DNA of 64,000 nt from Adiantum capillus-veneris (GCA_014529385.2 CM043944.1:167969740-168033739); one strand, 5' to 3'. Positions 45,170-58,561 are shown, numbered from the stretch's first letter. Notes: a model not told the origin generated them from the letters alone. Program-made: numbers and translations.

Positions 45170-46899
45170 TACACCCCCTTAAGCCAAACTTGGGGTTTAC
45201 AAAGCGTTCATGTGTTTTTGTGGTTCATATGTTCATACATAGGCATCATTTTGGTAAGTCAAATGTAGCACCCCAAATACAAAATTCGCCTCCCCAAAGA
45301 ATTGTCAATTGGGTGTGTAAGACCAAAGTCACAACATCCTCCCCAAAGAATTATCAAATGGGTGTAGGATCAAGGTGTGCACCTCCCCTAGAGATTTTTA
45401 GGCGATTAGGTGGTAGGTCAAAATACAAATGTGGTGATTTCAATTGTTTGTGTTTTTGTGGCCCCTATGTCAGGAGGCCTGATGTGTTGTTGATGCCATA
45501 GTCAAATTTGCAAAGATGCTTGTGGATGTCATCGTCAAATTTTTCTTCATCTTCTTTTGTTGTTGTTCTCGTTGTTGTCTTTATCTTCATGTCGTTGTCG
45601 TCTTCTTCTTTATCTTCATGTGTTGTCATCATATCCTCATCGGTCCAATTTTTTGTGAGTACGGCCTTCTTGGCCAATGGTGCAAAGCATACATACATTT
45701 CATTTTGTGTGCGCAAGTGTGCGCTCTCATAGTGATGGGCAATCTTACCGTACACTCAATATGTAGGAAGTGTCTAAACTCGTGTGTGCTTTTGGACACA
45801 AATATTTCATACACAACATTGTGAACTTCATGTGATTCGTACATGGCATGCAAAGTGAGAGAGAAATTTTCTTTATGTAAAGCACCTCTTCATTGGCGAT
45901 GGTGAAGTCACTATTTATAATAGTTGCCTTTGATTTTGAAATGTTCCTCCTGTTGAAAACTTGGCTTTAATACTGCTTTTGGGTTATGGGTACTTTCTCT
46001 TGACAAGGGTCAACACTTGCAAGTCATGGGAAAATGCCCCTTATGTGGGGTGTAGTATGACGATCAAACCTCTGTGGGACAACCCACTTAGATGGCTTGG
46101 GAACAACCCCTTTCAAGCCAAAGAGGTTCAGGTTGTGTGAAGCCCTTCCCCCTTGTAGCGTACTCGAAAGTGGTCGAAGAGGCAAATTTTGGAGGGGTTT
46201 GGCATCCGACGACACTCTCAAAAAGGCATAGGGCGTGGGAACTCCACCCTACATACCCGCTTGGGGATTTCAGTGCAATTTACCGCCCACTAGCCCAATT
46301 CCAAAATAAAAAAGGAACATGTGACCTCCTCCTTAAGTGAGCAATCCAAATCAAGCTAACCACCATGCCATGGACATTTGTTGGTGGCAAACACTCCATA
46401 GCCTAATGCTAATCATCAATAATTAGGGAGTAAGCTTCTGCATCAACTAACCCATCAAGTGATTTCAAAGTTGACGGTTTGTGCCTAGGCTTAATTACCC
46501 TCTCTCCCTCTCCCTAATCATTGTCACTCATTAAGCTTAGGCATGCTCTTGGCAATACCAATGACCAACTACCCTTCTTAATTTGTGGCATTTTTTGACT
46601 AGCGGTGCTTAAAAATCTTGTGTGTGCATTCAATTTTTTGTGTTTATATTTTAGCCTACTTTGTCACTTCATAGCTTTTGCTATAGCCAGCATTACCTCA
46701 CGGAACTCGTGTGTGTGTGTGTGTGTGTGTGTGTGAAGTGCTTCTCGATTCCATTTTGTAGAGACTTCAAGCATTAAACTGCACATCATTTGCGCATCCA
46801 ATTGAACCTCTCAAATCTCTAGGTTGTAAGCTTTTTTTGAAATCATTAATCTCTGCATTTGATGCTTGATAGCCCACTTAATCACTTACCCAACATTAG

Positions 46900-46934
<35 letters not shown>

Positions 46935-46983
46935 ACTTTTTGTGTGAACTACATGCTAACACAAGAATAAGAACAAGTTTTAT
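45170..46983. other. Region between the two H copies, no clear gene
   Basis: It contains short direct repeats (cctccccaaagaattgtcaa and cctccccaaagaattatcaa near 45290-45360). A GTT/TTC-rich stretch lies at 45520-45640, with TG microsatellites at about 46709-46733 and 46902-46931. The frames here are low-complexity. If H is an LTR, this is the internal region of a small non-coding element. Confidence 0.5.
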
Positions 46984-47228
46984 AGAGGGTTAGGGTTATA
47001 GAGATGGTGACTATGGTTAGGTTATGCCAATGCAAGAGCATAGACACAATGATAGGATAAAAGTGAAATTGATTGATTAGAAAGTAAGCTCTATATAGGC
47101 TGGGTGCTTTAAAATCATTGGCTAGAGAGTTTGCACCCTCTTGCTAATGGACCATATCATCAATTCCCTCTTCCTAGGTGGCTCGAGGGATTTTCTACAT
47201 GGTGCCACAAGTTGGGCTTACCCTCACA
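46984..47228 (+). repeat. Repeat H copy 2 (uninterrupted)
   Basis: About 245 bp, from gggttagggttatagag to cttaccctcaca. It aligns to copy 1 on both sides of element G, showing the pre-insertion sequence as ctagagag-tttgcaccctc. Confidence 0.75.
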
Positions 47229-48484
47229 TCATCTTCCATCAACAAATTAGCATAAACACTTGACAATAGCAACTAAACATCAAATATACGTCCATAAATG
47301 ATAGGCTTGAACTTAAAAACAAAAACCCATCATATGAAGTCCCTGCTTCTTTCACCTCCCAAGTAGATTGTTGGCCGTCTATTTTGAATTGTGTACTTCT
47401 TGTAGTGTGATGGAACACTAATGTGATTTTTTTGAGGACCTTCATCACTTTCCATTTTCATTGTCCATACCTCCTTTAAGGTTTGTTTCAACTCTCAATA
47501 TTTCTCTTTGCATTCACAACTTTGGTCATTTTTGGCTCGCTCTCTGAGGGCAATTTTGGTTTGTGTTTGATTCCCCTTTTGCTAGTTTTTTTCTTCCCCT
47601 TGGTTGAAGAGCTTTCAAAAAAAATTGTGATGTTGTTTTTTTACGAGTCAGTTCCCCTACAAGCAGCAAGTAATGCGTTTTTCTTGTTACTGTCGGCATT
47701 GGTCTATGATTAATTCTTGTTACTATTGGCATTGGTCTATGGTTAATTATTTTCTTGTGTTTTTTTTGTTTTGCTGTATAGCATGCTTGGTATTTGGGTT
47801 TTTGATTGGGAGAATCATAGAATCTTACTTCTATTCCCAAGACTATGTTTTCAGTCTCAGATGCACTGTCATTTTCCCATCTACGTCTTCTTGCAAAAGT
47901 GGATGTTCATTCGTTGGGATCATAGAAGGTCTCCTTTGTTTCATAGAGATTCCTAATGAAGATTTTGTCTCTCTTTTATATGTAGAGTGTTTCATTTTTG
48001 GTTGCTTCACCCACATCTTCTTGCACTAGCTCAACCACTCGTACAAACATTATATCATATCCATCCTCATCGCAAACCTTGGTAGGGGTCTCTTTCTTAA
48101 CACATACATCCAATGTGGCCAGTATCTAATCCCATCCAAAAGGTTCAAGGAGATGTTCAAGGAAAGGCTTTGGAGCATACGCTTTGTCCTCTACTATCCT
48201 CTCCAATATATGGCCTTTCTTTTGTAGGTTTCCACACTCACATGCATCACACATCCAAATGGGTTTTGTTGATTGTAGCCATTCAAAAATTTCAGGTTCA
48301 CCCTTGATACTCGAGTCAAACTCCTGAATTGGTGTCTTCGTGACATCTCTGTAAAATTGTTCCTTGAGGTTCACCTTGGTTGTGGTTTTGGGATGCCTCC
48401 AATAGAAGTGGTTGTAACCCTAGTCTTGAACCATTTTGAGTTGTCACATGAGCAATCAAAATTTTCCATCCGTGCCAAAATCCA

Positions 48485-48667
48485 CTATGGCACATGTATG
48501 GTCACATTCAAACAGACACCCAACATAATATCAAAATTTTTATCCTTGCCAAAATCCAATATGGTGAATGTATGATCATATTTGATTCCACAAGAGATGA
48601 CTACCACACGTTCCAAGATCCCTATGGGTCTTTCCACGTAGCCATCTGCCAGTTGTTGCAGCTTCAT
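48485..48667 (-). pseudogene. Retropepsin remnant of element D
   Basis: Minus strand, 60 codons. LADGYVERPIGILERVVV and the ILDFG...DIMLG motif are the C-terminal half of a Ty3 retropepsin. The Asp-Ser-Gly active-site half upstream is not recognisable. Confidence 0.7.
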
Positions 48668-50937
48668 GCAGGTTTGTCTAAGAGCTTAGTCTAAGAGCTA
48701 GCTTGCCCCATTGCTCCCATATTTTCTTTGTTGCTATGGCTATTCATGCTCCACTATTTGCAATGGCTATCATTTAAAACTCTTGTATTCTATTGGTATG
48801 GTGGTGTTTCCTTCTTCGTGATATTCACCCACTTTGTTTATAGGTGCGAGGTCAATGGCCTTTGGTTTAGAAGACCTATCTTCCTTCTTGCCTGTTTTGA
48901 TGGTTTTGATTGGAAAATCAATGCTCAGTTTTCCCAGGTTCTTTCCCACTTTGGCCCAAACATGGGGTCAAATTTTAAGTAGTTCTCTCAATGTTATAGT
49001 GCATTGGATGGGAGTTGACATCAATTCTTAGAATCTATCATTTTGAGAGTCTCCTTCCATTAGGATGGCACAACCCTTACTTCTAATAAATATAGCTTTG
49101 TATTCACATGTATAAGAAGGCAAGTTTTTTAATGTGCAAGGTTTGCTTTCTTTTGAGGCGATAGATCCCATGTCACCATAGAGCAACTTGATATCAAGGT
49201 CTATGTGTTTATGTTCCATGTTGATCTCTGGGATTAGGGGCGGATTGATAGGTTGCGCTCCCTTCCTTTGTGTTTCATTTTGCTTCCCATAATTTATTTG
49301 GCCATGTTCCTACACACGAGGATTGGAAGTGCCTGATGTGATCTAGTGTCATCTATGGTGTTTGCAACCACATGTTCATCAATCTAAGTTTTTGGTTCAA
49401 CCACTATCTATGTTTGTGCATCACTTAATTCTTTTAGCTCATCATTAGACCGAGGTTAAGTTTCAGTCTTCATGTTTTGCCGTATTTCTGATTTTACTAC
49501 TATTTTAGGGATCTTTTCCTTTTGGAATCTCAAGCTCGACTCTTCTTCTTTTGAGATCTCTTTGTTGTGAGGTCTCAATTGGTGCTATCAAGGCATGCGT
49601 TGTTTCTTCCAATCGTTTACACATTTTCAATCTTTGTTTCTCAACCTCACCATACAAATATACAGTCACCATATGGATATACCATCACCAATCTTTGTTT
49701 CTCAACCTTGCCATATTGATTTACCATCCATCTTTGCTATGGAGTTTTGGTTAGGGTTCAGCCTCACCTCATATGCCCCTAGGATAGTATTTAATGGTTT
49801 GAGGACCTTGTCTACAAGCATTGATACTCATGAGTTGATTGGAGAGACTTTGTTTGGTTTTGTTATCAAAGATTCCTTTTCTTGGTTTTGTTTCAATAGT
49901 TCTTGAGCCTGTGAGAGTTTTGCAGTCATGGTCCCATCTTTCCATTCTTATGTGGCTTTCGGTTTCTCTCTTTTGGCCTTCCACGATTCACATTGCATCC
50001 TCATCCAATTGGCATTCACTTCATTAAGGTTGTCCTTTCCCCAATGTTCCCGTTGTTTATGGCCTCTCGAGCTTGCACTCTTGTTACTATGCTTACAAGA
50101 GCAATCCACTCTAAATCTGATCCACTGGAGCTAGGTAAATTTCTTATCTTGTTTATGAATGTCTTTCCTACTTGATTGGGATTTTTACAAAAATCTGGAT
50201 AGGTGTGTGTTTAGTCGCCATTAGGGAAAACGCCAAATAATCTAAACATTTCTCCCTTGAAAGGACAACTTTTGGTGCAATGATCACTTCCATATTCATA
50301 GCATGGTCCAAGAGTCTGGGGTGGCTACATTGTTGGCATCAATCGTCCTTGTCCTGGCAGTGAACATACCCCGGTTTGTAGTATTGGGTGTCGTGGCATC
50401 AATTGTCCTTGTTGTGGCAGTGAACATACACTGGTTTGTAGTATTGATTGGCTAAAAACATCAATGTGTTGTCATTTGGTGGATAATGATCCCATGTAGG
50501 TTGTGGCACATATGAAGGTTGGAAAGAGGTTTTGGTGTACTTCTAAGGGAGATATAATGCTTCTTCATAGGATAGAGTTTTTGCCACGATCGCATATGGT
50601 TCCTCCAGACCCTCATAGTAGGCTTGACTAGGCACTAGTGCCTAACTCTCTTGTGGTTCGTTGGGTTGAGCATACCTCGCACCCATTCTATTGTTGCTAT
50701 GAAACAGTGGTTGTAATCCTAGCATAGGCTACAATCTCTTGACCCCTAGTGCCACATTGTTCTATCCCACTAGGTACCTTGGTGGTGGCAGTTGGTTTAT
50801 GGGTGCACGGTTGTTCCCTCACAAGATTTTGATTGTAATAGCATTCGTTGTTCTCATGATTGGTCCAATTCTCTTCAATGGGACACCATTTTGGTCGTTA
50901 TAACACATTTAGTGGTACTAATCTTGACTAGGTATAG

Positions 50938-50975
50938 CATTGGGTGGTAGGATGATCACCCCTACACTTATCACA
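50938..50975 (-). other. Zinc knuckle of element D gag
   Basis: CDKCRGDHPTTQC. The three-residue spacing before His is the same as in both knuckles of element B. Confidence 0.85.
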
Positions 50976-52899
50976 CTTCCTCATCTGCAGCTATTGGATA
51001 TTCTGCATCCATTTGAAAGCCTGATTCATCCTTCTCATCACCTCTTTAGTGATTTGCTCCATGTTAGGAATCCATTGTGTGGTATTTGTTTCCCTAAAGG
51101 TGTTTTCACTTCTAGTAGAGGTCATTTCAGTGGTCAAGATGTCGGGTTCTTTAGTACCTTTACCATAGGCTATACAGTTATCCGCAAGATACAAGGCATC
51201 CTTTGTTACTCCTTCCAAAGAACCGAATCACTTCAAATGAAGAACTTTTTTATGTGTTTTATTTATGAGACCCTCTATTAACAATACTACCGGTCCATGT
51301 TGTTGTGGAATTTCTCTTGGTGGACATCCCTTTAGATATTGCTTGAACCGCAAAGAAGAATCCTTCATCTTCTCATTATCTCTTTGTTTAAAAGAGAAAG
51401 ATTGTTATGCTTTATTCCCCTTTGGGGAGATTCTTCATCAAATTTGGTCAATAGACTTTCTATCGTAAGAAAGCCATCTATGTTCAAAGGTTGAATCCAT
51501 GTCAAAGCAGTTCCTTCCAATGTCACTCCAAAACCTTTATATTAGGTATGGAAGTTGTGCACTTGTTTTTCCCTGAGGACATAGGCATGGGGATCCCCTA
51601 ATCCACCATCTGTTCTGTTTACATATTTTGCAACCTGCAATTGTCTCATTTTTTGATGTTCAACCATCAATCTAACCATTCTCAAATCTCTTAGTAAGGC
51701 ATCTCTCCCTGTTCCTTGTATTCTAGGAGGAAATCTTAGTGGAGTTTTTCCTATTGCCTGGTCTTCAACCCTACTCCCAAACTGTGGTCCTTGTGACCCC
51801 ATTAGAGTGGTATGTCCTCTTGCATAGTTTAGGTGATTGTTTTTTTTACTCCCTTGGACAACCATCTTGGAGTTTTGTGATCCTTTTGAGCCCATGCGTT
51901 GAGTCTCCAAAACATGTGTATGCCCTTCTGGTTCATTAGTCCCTTTTTCTCTCATGGTTTGGCTCCCTAGGCCTTGTGAGTTCGACTCTGATCTACTCGG
52001 TGAGTTTCAAACTTGTAGAATATAGTAGAAAGAGATTAGAGCATTCATAAAGGTGTATTTTTCTAGTTCTCTTTGGTCTACCATTTTGTACTCCCACCCA
52101 TACTTGTCTGCTATGAAGAGTTGTATTGCTTGGATATTTGAATAGATGAAAGCATAAAGGCTCTAATAATCTAGAAATTTTTTGGGATTGGAGGCCCATA
52201 TAGGTGTAATCAGTCTAAATTCTCACAAATTTTTTGGTCTTAACAAACCTTGCATTCTGCTTATGGATTAGAGGAGGTTTCTGCTCGGGCTCATCATCAA
52301 CCTTTGCCTTGGTTCCCATCATCAACAATGTAGGGGTCAACAACAACTTGGTATTTCATTCCATCATCATCAAAGTATCTATTCCCATTGTAGTCCACAG
52401 GCACTAAGTCCTTGAACTTGCTAGGTCTATCATCTATTTTGATGCAATATCGTTCCATTAGATCTTGATAGATCTTAGCCCCTTCATCATTGTCAAACAA
52501 TTGTTACAACTGCATGAGCTTCATCTTAGGCTTTACACAAGAAGGTCCTAATGACCTCGGCATCAATTTTAAACTTTACTTGGGCTAACATTTCTGACAT
52601 GAATTGGTAGGATTTGTCAAAGAAGATGCCCGAAAAACTTCCTTCCAAGATAGTCTCTAGCTACTTAATCTCTTCTTGGTTTACAATCTCTTCAATGAAT
52701 ACGCTCCTAATCACACATCACACCTCCTTAGATTGGAATTTTAAACCGGTAGAACCTTCTTGGCCTTAAAACCATGCAAAATTTTTGCAGCAAAAAATTA
52801 AAGCAACCCCAACCTGTTGTCTAGATTTTGAGATTTTGGTTGATTCTTTTCTTGGGCTATAGGTCATTCTAGAGCGTTGACTTCCAACCTGAAATGTAA

Positions 52900-53750
52900 C
52901 CAACACTAAAGGTTCTGAAGTTCACTGTTTACTCACAACAATTCTTGACTAAATCTACAAAATTTTCAATTCCAACCTTTCAAACCTTGTTGTAAGTGGA
53001 TGACGAATCCAAATCTAATTATGAAAACTCCTATGGGCTTCTAATGACTAGGACTACCTGTGGTATCAAAAACTTATGGGAACTTTTTGGCTAATATTTT
53101 GGCAAGTGACTACCCTATATGTGTGGACATTGTTGGAGTTATTTGTGTTCAAATTTCTTATATTCGCTAGGGTACATGGATTGTGATGCATGTTCTACCA
53201 GATTTGGGCTTCAAACTTTGGTAGTAGCTAGGTTATGCCGTATGAAGGCCATTTTCCAAGTTTATGGTTGATTTCAATACCGCAGTCCAATCCGTTGTGT
53301 ATTTCCCAACTTTCAAGCTATTTTCCCAAATTCTTGGTTTTATAGAGGATTTTCAACAAATTTGGATTCAAAAGGTTTGTCTTGGTTTCACGAAAATCTT
53401 GTGGTTCAGCATTTGCATTCATTTACAACTTTATGGTCTGAGTGACATGAATCACAATCTATATGTTCGTTCACATTTGAATATGAAACTTGGGCAACTC
53501 TTTACTTTGGTTATACTTAATGGAATTACACTATTTAATCTTGCTTGGACTTTTTGTTGATTAATCAAATTTTTAGTTTTGTGTCTACATGGAGGGTTTT
53601 GACTTTCAGTGAGATTTTTGGCTCTTTACGTTGATTTTTGGATCTCTCTACTGGTCAAACTCCTTGGTCTTGCTTGATTATGCTAGCTCTATGCAGTGGA
53701 AATCTTTTTTGTCCGAAATCCTTAACACTAATCTGGTAACCTAACAAGAA
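52900..53750. repeat. Degenerate long-period repeat region, left of J
   Basis: Sequence such as ttcaagctattttcccaaat (near 53313) resembles ttcaagcagttattttttaa (near 60309), with similar neighbours. The motif acatga-atc recurs at 53171 and 53449, and on the other side of J near 60171 and 60447, about 277 bp apart on each side. This suggests an old tandem repeat split by element J. Confidence 0.4.
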
Positions 53751-53755
53751 TAAAA

Positions 53756-53981
53756 TGTTACCATACACATGTGGTAGTGATGTGTGTGAACACACTAGGA
53801 CCGTCGGGGCATTTTTTCCCTCTTTAGGAGGATTTTTCCCCCATCCATGGTATATACGCCCATCACTTTAGGGCTATCTATCTTTCCATTACACACTAAG
53901 TAACACACTCTCTATTGTGTGCCATCAGCTTCCTTGGTCATCTCCAAGCTTGTGCTTTTCTTTGCAACCCTAATTCCAACA
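53756..53981 (+). repeat. 5' LTR of element J
   Basis: 226 bp, TG...CA, with the primer site two bases beyond its end. Confidence 0.95.
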
Positions 53982-53983
53982 AA

Positions 53984-53994
53984 TGGTATCAGAG
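53984..53994 (+). other. Primer binding site of element J
   Basis: TGGTATCAGAG, complementary to the initiator-Met tRNA 3' end. Confidence 0.93.
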
Positions 53995-54333
53995 AAGGTT
54001 GCATCCTCACGGGCTTAGCCGCCAGCTGCTCCAGCACACTCCTGCTCACTTTCTCCGATTTCAATGAGGTTTGGCGAGCATTTGCAGGTCGACAAATATT
54101 TCGGGACGGCTCATAGAGCTTAGTCTGCTCAGATTTTTGATTCAGGCTCATTTCGGCCTCCGTTTCCATTACAGGCAGGTCTGCACATGCAATTTTGTCA
54201 TTTTGTACATAATTTTTTTCAATGCCATTTTTTGGATATTACAGTCTTCTACGGTTTATTCTATATAGCACGTGTTGTTCCAACTCCGTTTCTCCTCTTT
54301 TCGGGCAGTTTTCACATCAGGTGCAGCATTTAC

Positions 54334-55380
54334 CATGGCTGACAACAACACAGATATGTTCAAGATGTTTGCTACTGAGGACATGTTGGACGGGACCCTA
54401 TGTGGGCTTACATGATGCAACATGTTCTTGTGTCAAAGGGCGTCTAGAATATTGTGCAGGGCATTGATGTACGTCCTGGTTCTAAGGATGTAGGCGATGT
54501 TGAGGATGTTGCAGGTTTTGCTGCAAGGATTGCTGCTATTAGAGTTGTTTTGCCTACGGCAGAACAAGATCGTTGGGATGTAAAGGATGCGCAGGCTCAT
54601 GCATTGATTGCATTGTCTGTGAAGCGCACCATTGTTCCTCACATTCGTTCAACAAAATCTGCAAAACATGCTTGGGATATTTTGGCTGGTCTTTATGCAA
54701 GTCGCAATGAGGCTAAGGTTGCTTTGCTGCGTAAAGAGCTAGAGTCAAAGATTATGCATGAGGAAGATGATATGGACACTTTCCTTGTTGGTGTCAAGGA
54801 TATCAATGAGCAACTTATTTCTACAGGAGAAGTCATTTCAGACAGTTCCCTTGTGCAGACTATTCTTGATACCTTACCAGATTCTTACCAGATTTTTGCT
54901 AGAACTTGGAGACTTATGACCCAAGGAAATCTTGAAGTTGTCAAGTTTGATGCATTCTGCACATTGCTGTTACAAGAGTCAATTTCCAGAAAAAACAGGA
55001 CTAGACAGCGTGCAATTGAACAGGCTTTTATTGGTTCTCAAAGAAAGGGTGGTAACAGCAATGCAGCCACTTCTTATGGTTCTGCTGCGAGTGGCAAAAA
55101 TTCTGTTCCTAATGCTTTTGCTGGCAATTCTGGTGATAAGGGCAAAAAGAAGATGTGTTGCTATTATTGTAGGGCTAATGATCACTCGATCAAGCAGTGT
55201 CCTAAGTTGAAGGCCAAAGAGGCTAAGAAGAAAGAGGGTGGTTCCACTGCAAATGCTGGTTCCACTACAAATGCAGCCATTGTTGAGTCTTCCATGAAAG
55301 GAGACTGTGATGCTAATGTTGATGTAGAATGGGCTTTTAGTGCAGAGTGCACTTACAATCCTGTTGTCCATGATGCATGC
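54334..55380 (+). pseudogene. Gag of element J
   Basis: Starts MADNNTDMFKMFATEDMLDG. A small deletion/frameshift and a TAG follow near 54400-54450 (TGG to TAG at a Trp). The frame is then open from 54454: GFAARIAAIRVVLPTAEQDR, LYASRNEAKVALLRKELESK and the UBN2-type gag fold. The zinc knuckle CYYCRANDHSIKQC is at 55159-55200. It would form the particle and bind RNA. Confidence 0.9.
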
Positions 55381-55740
55381 ATGTCAGTTGCTACAGATTC
55401 ACATGTGTGGTATTTTGATAGTGGTGCTACAACGCACATTACCTCACATCGTGAATTGTTCACCTCTCTCGAGTCTGTCCCTCATGCGAATTCAGTCACT
55501 TGTGCCAACAATGCCTCTTATCCGGTTCAGGGAGTTGGAAGATTGTGCTTACTGCTGCGAATGGCAGCTCTTTCACACTTGTTGATGCACTTTATGTACC
55601 TGGGATCAAGAAGAATCTTTTGTCTGTATCCGCACGTGGTAGACTTGGACTTGTAATCAAATTTGTGGTCGACGGATGTACAATTCATGATCTCAATTTT
55701 GGTGATGAAATTGTTGCATCTAGACTTTTGTGACGTGGGC
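55381..55740 (+). pseudogene. Protease of element J
   Basis: HVWYFDSGATTHITSHRELF has the D-S-G-A active site. The frame shifts near 55540, and the rest, LVDALYVPGIKKNLLSVSAR, lies in the next frame. Confidence 0.9.
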
Positions 55741-56906
55741 TGTATAAGCTCACTTTGTATGAAAAGTGTGGATAAAATTTCGCAAATGCAGTTGCAGATT
55801 CAAGGGCTATTTCAGATGCAAAACTTTGGCATGCACGTTTTGGTCATCTGAATTTTTGCTAGTTTGCTGCGTTTGCAGAAATCTGATATGGTCGCTTCTT
55901 TGCCGCCTCTTGAAGCAGCTATCAAACATGTATAGGCTGTATTTTGGGTAAAATGCAGCGTTCTAAGTTTCTAAAGGATGGTTCAGTTAGGGCCACATGC
56001 AGGTTGCGGCTTGTGCATAGTGACGTTTGTGGGCCCATGCAAACTCCGTCCTTGGGCAATTACCTTTACTTTGTGACTTTCATTGATGATTACTCCAGGC
56101 ATGCATGGGTATTTCCGCTTAAAGTGAAGTCCGAAGTTTTTATGTGCTTCAAACAATTTTTGGCTATGGCTGAAAATGTCTCGAAATGTACTATGGGCAC
56201 CCTCCATTCCGATCGAGGGGGGGAGTATATGTCTCATGAATTCAATGCAATTCTGGCTAGTCGTGGGATAAAACACCAATGTACAGTGCCTTATACGCCT
56301 CAGCAAAATGGTGTTGCCGAGAGGAAAAACAGGTTACTTACGAAAATGGCACGATGGATGGTCAAAAGTCAAGCTTTGCTGCATTCCTTTTGGCTTGAGG
56401 CCATCATGTGTGCCACTTATGTACTAAAGAGGTGTCCTACAAAAGCTTTGCAGTCTATTACTCCATATGAAGCATGGCATGATAGAAAGCCTTCTATTGA
56501 GCACATGCGTGTTTTTGGATGTTTGGCATATGCTTTGGTGCCACAAACACAGCGCAGAAAATTGGATGATAAGGCTATCAAATGTATTTTTGTTGGTTAT
56601 AGTGCTGAAAGCAAAGGTTATAGGTTGTATCATCCGCAAACAAAGCGTATTCTGGTTTCACGGAATGTAGTGTTTGTGGAAGATTCTGTTCAGTCCTTGT
56701 TGTCATGTACTAGAGATAGTAATGTAAGCTCAAAGGACATTTATGACACTTTGTTGCCTCTTTCCAGTGGTGGAAGTTCGAATGTAAACTCCAATGAGGC
56801 AAATGTACATCCTATGGGGGTTTCTAAAAATGTTACAAATCAGCCTATTATTACTGAGGCAGATGTACATGATGTACTTGATGAGGAAAGGACTGAAAAT
56901 GAGTAG
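55741..56906 (+). pseudogene. Integrase of element J
   Basis: The linker is broken up to 55943. The core from 55944 has LVHSDVCGPMQTPSLGNY, FIDDYSRHAWVFPLKVKSEV, GTLHSDRGGEYMSHEFNAIL and PQQNGVAERKNRLL, so D-D-E is intact, followed by the typical VFGCLAY and KCIFVGYSAESKGYRLYHPQ. The frame 55944-56906 is open for 320 codons. Confidence 0.93.
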
Positions 56907-58561
56907 GCTAGAGGTATGCCAAAATGGCTGGTGCAAACATTGTGTGACAGTAAATTGGATGCACCTTTGTCTAGTCGTACTTGTTCAGGCTCTCACATGC
57001 AACTTATGCATCAGATTGTTATGCTTTGGTTGTGTCTAGCTTACATGATGTTGAGGAGCCCCTATCTTTTGATGAAGCACAGAATTCAAAAAATTGGATG
57101 GCTACCATGCAGTCAGAATATGATGCACTTATAGAAAATGACACATGGACTTTATGTGATTTGCCTCCTGGCAAAAAGGCCATTGGTACGAAGTGGGTTT
57201 ACAAGTTGAAACGCAAAGCCGGATGGTGAGATTGATCGCCATAAGGCTCGACTTGTTCCAAAGGGTTATGCACAGCAACAAGGCATAGATTATGAAGAGA
57301 CTTTTGCTCCCACTTGTCATATGACTACCGTGCGTTTTCTATGTGCATTGGAAGCTCATTTTGGCTGGGATGTACATCAATCAAACATTGTTAATGCTGT
57401 CTTGAATGGTGACATATTCGAGGAAGTTTATGTAACGCAGCCTCGCGGTTTTGTCAAGAAAGGACAATAGGACAAAGTGTGCAAATGTAACCAGGCTTTG
57501 TATGGGTTGAAGCAATCTCCTCCTGCTTGGTATGAGAAAGCTAACACTCAAAAGCACATCATATGTAAAGCATGAGGGTGATGTACTTCTCATTGGTTCT
57601 TTATGTAGATGATTTGCTCATCACTGGACCAAATGAGAGACATATTGCTGAATTTAAGGCTGATTTGAATGCTACTTTCAAGATGAAAAATTTGGGGCTA
57701 TTGCATCATTACTTGGGTATATAGTCTAAGCAGTGTAATGGTGGTATTGCCTTGTGTCAAAAAAGTTATATAGAGACATTGATGTGTAAGTTTGGACTTA
57801 AGGTTTGCAAACCTATTGCCACTCCCATGGAAACATGTTTGAAATTGAGTCTTCATGACATTGGTGATCTTGCTGATGTCACTCTTTACCAAACTGTTGT
57901 TGGATGCCTCATTTATGTATGCAACACGAGGCCAGATATTTAGTTTGCAGTCTCACGGGTCAGCAGATTTATGCATAGCCTAGGGTCTAAGCATTGGCAG
58001 GCTATCAAGAGGTTTTTTTGCCACCTTAGTGGCACTTTACATCTTGGCTTGTTTTATACCAAGGGGGGATCATTGCCACCAGACTTACATGCTTTTTCGG
58101 ACTTAGATTATTGGGCTGGTCATTTTAACACGCGAGTGTCCACAAGTGGTTTTTGTTTTATGCTTGGCAGTTCATGTATATCATGGTTGAGCAAGAGGCA
58201 ACCTACTATGGACACTTCGAGTTGTGAGACTGAGTACAGGGCAGTCTTCACAGCTACGGTTGAGTGTGTATGGCTCAGATGCCTTATGGTTGATTTGGGT
58301 GTTGGTCAGGACACTACCAACACTATCTACACTGACAGTCAAAGCGCATTGGCAGTTGAGAGGAACCCAGTTTTTCATGATCCCACAAAGCACATTGAGG
58401 TGCATTACCACTATGTCAGTGAGAGGCTCTCAGCAGGAGAGATCAGCTTGGCTTATGTGCCAACACAGGACAACCTTGCAGATCTTTTCACAAGGGCATT
58501 GTCTCGTGAGAAGCTCGAAGCTTTTCACAAAGCTTTGGGCTTACTCCCTTTTGTGGATTGA
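56907..58561 (+). pseudogene. Reverse transcriptase and RNase H of element J
   Basis: [32 protein letters not shown], then a frameshift near 57225, [37 protein letters not shown] and VLYVDDLLITGPNERH (Y-V-D-D intact). A stop at 57723-57725 and one near 57941 follow. RNase H: ISWLSKRQPTMDTSSCETEY, IYTDSQSALAVERNPVFHDP and KHIEVHYHYVSER, ending FVD at 58561. It would copy element RNA to DNA. Confidence 0.93.

Larger units (their letters stand above)
47229..53750 (-). mobile_element. Element D: decayed minus-strand gag-protease element
   Basis: Minus strand. Gag pieces lie from about 52700 to 50900 (DNDEGAKIYQDLMERY, RFKQYLKGCPPREIPQ). The zinc knuckle CDKCRGDHPTTQC (CX2CX3HX4C) is at 50938-50975. 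A protease segment at 48667-48485 has LQQLADGYVERPIGILE and HTFTILDFGKDKNFDIMLG. A C-terminal part (48374-48126) has MCDACECGNLQ. No RT, RNase H or integrase is seen, and LTR ends could not be set. The zinc knuckle spacing and the C-terminal layout match element B. Stops and frameshifts are frequent, so it is old. Confidence 0.65.

Noticed and set aside
45465-45830. Acidic Asp/Glu/Thr-rich minus-strand protein and Ser/Val-rich plus-strand protein
   Set aside because: Low-complexity GTT/TTC sequence opens several frames at once; no domain.
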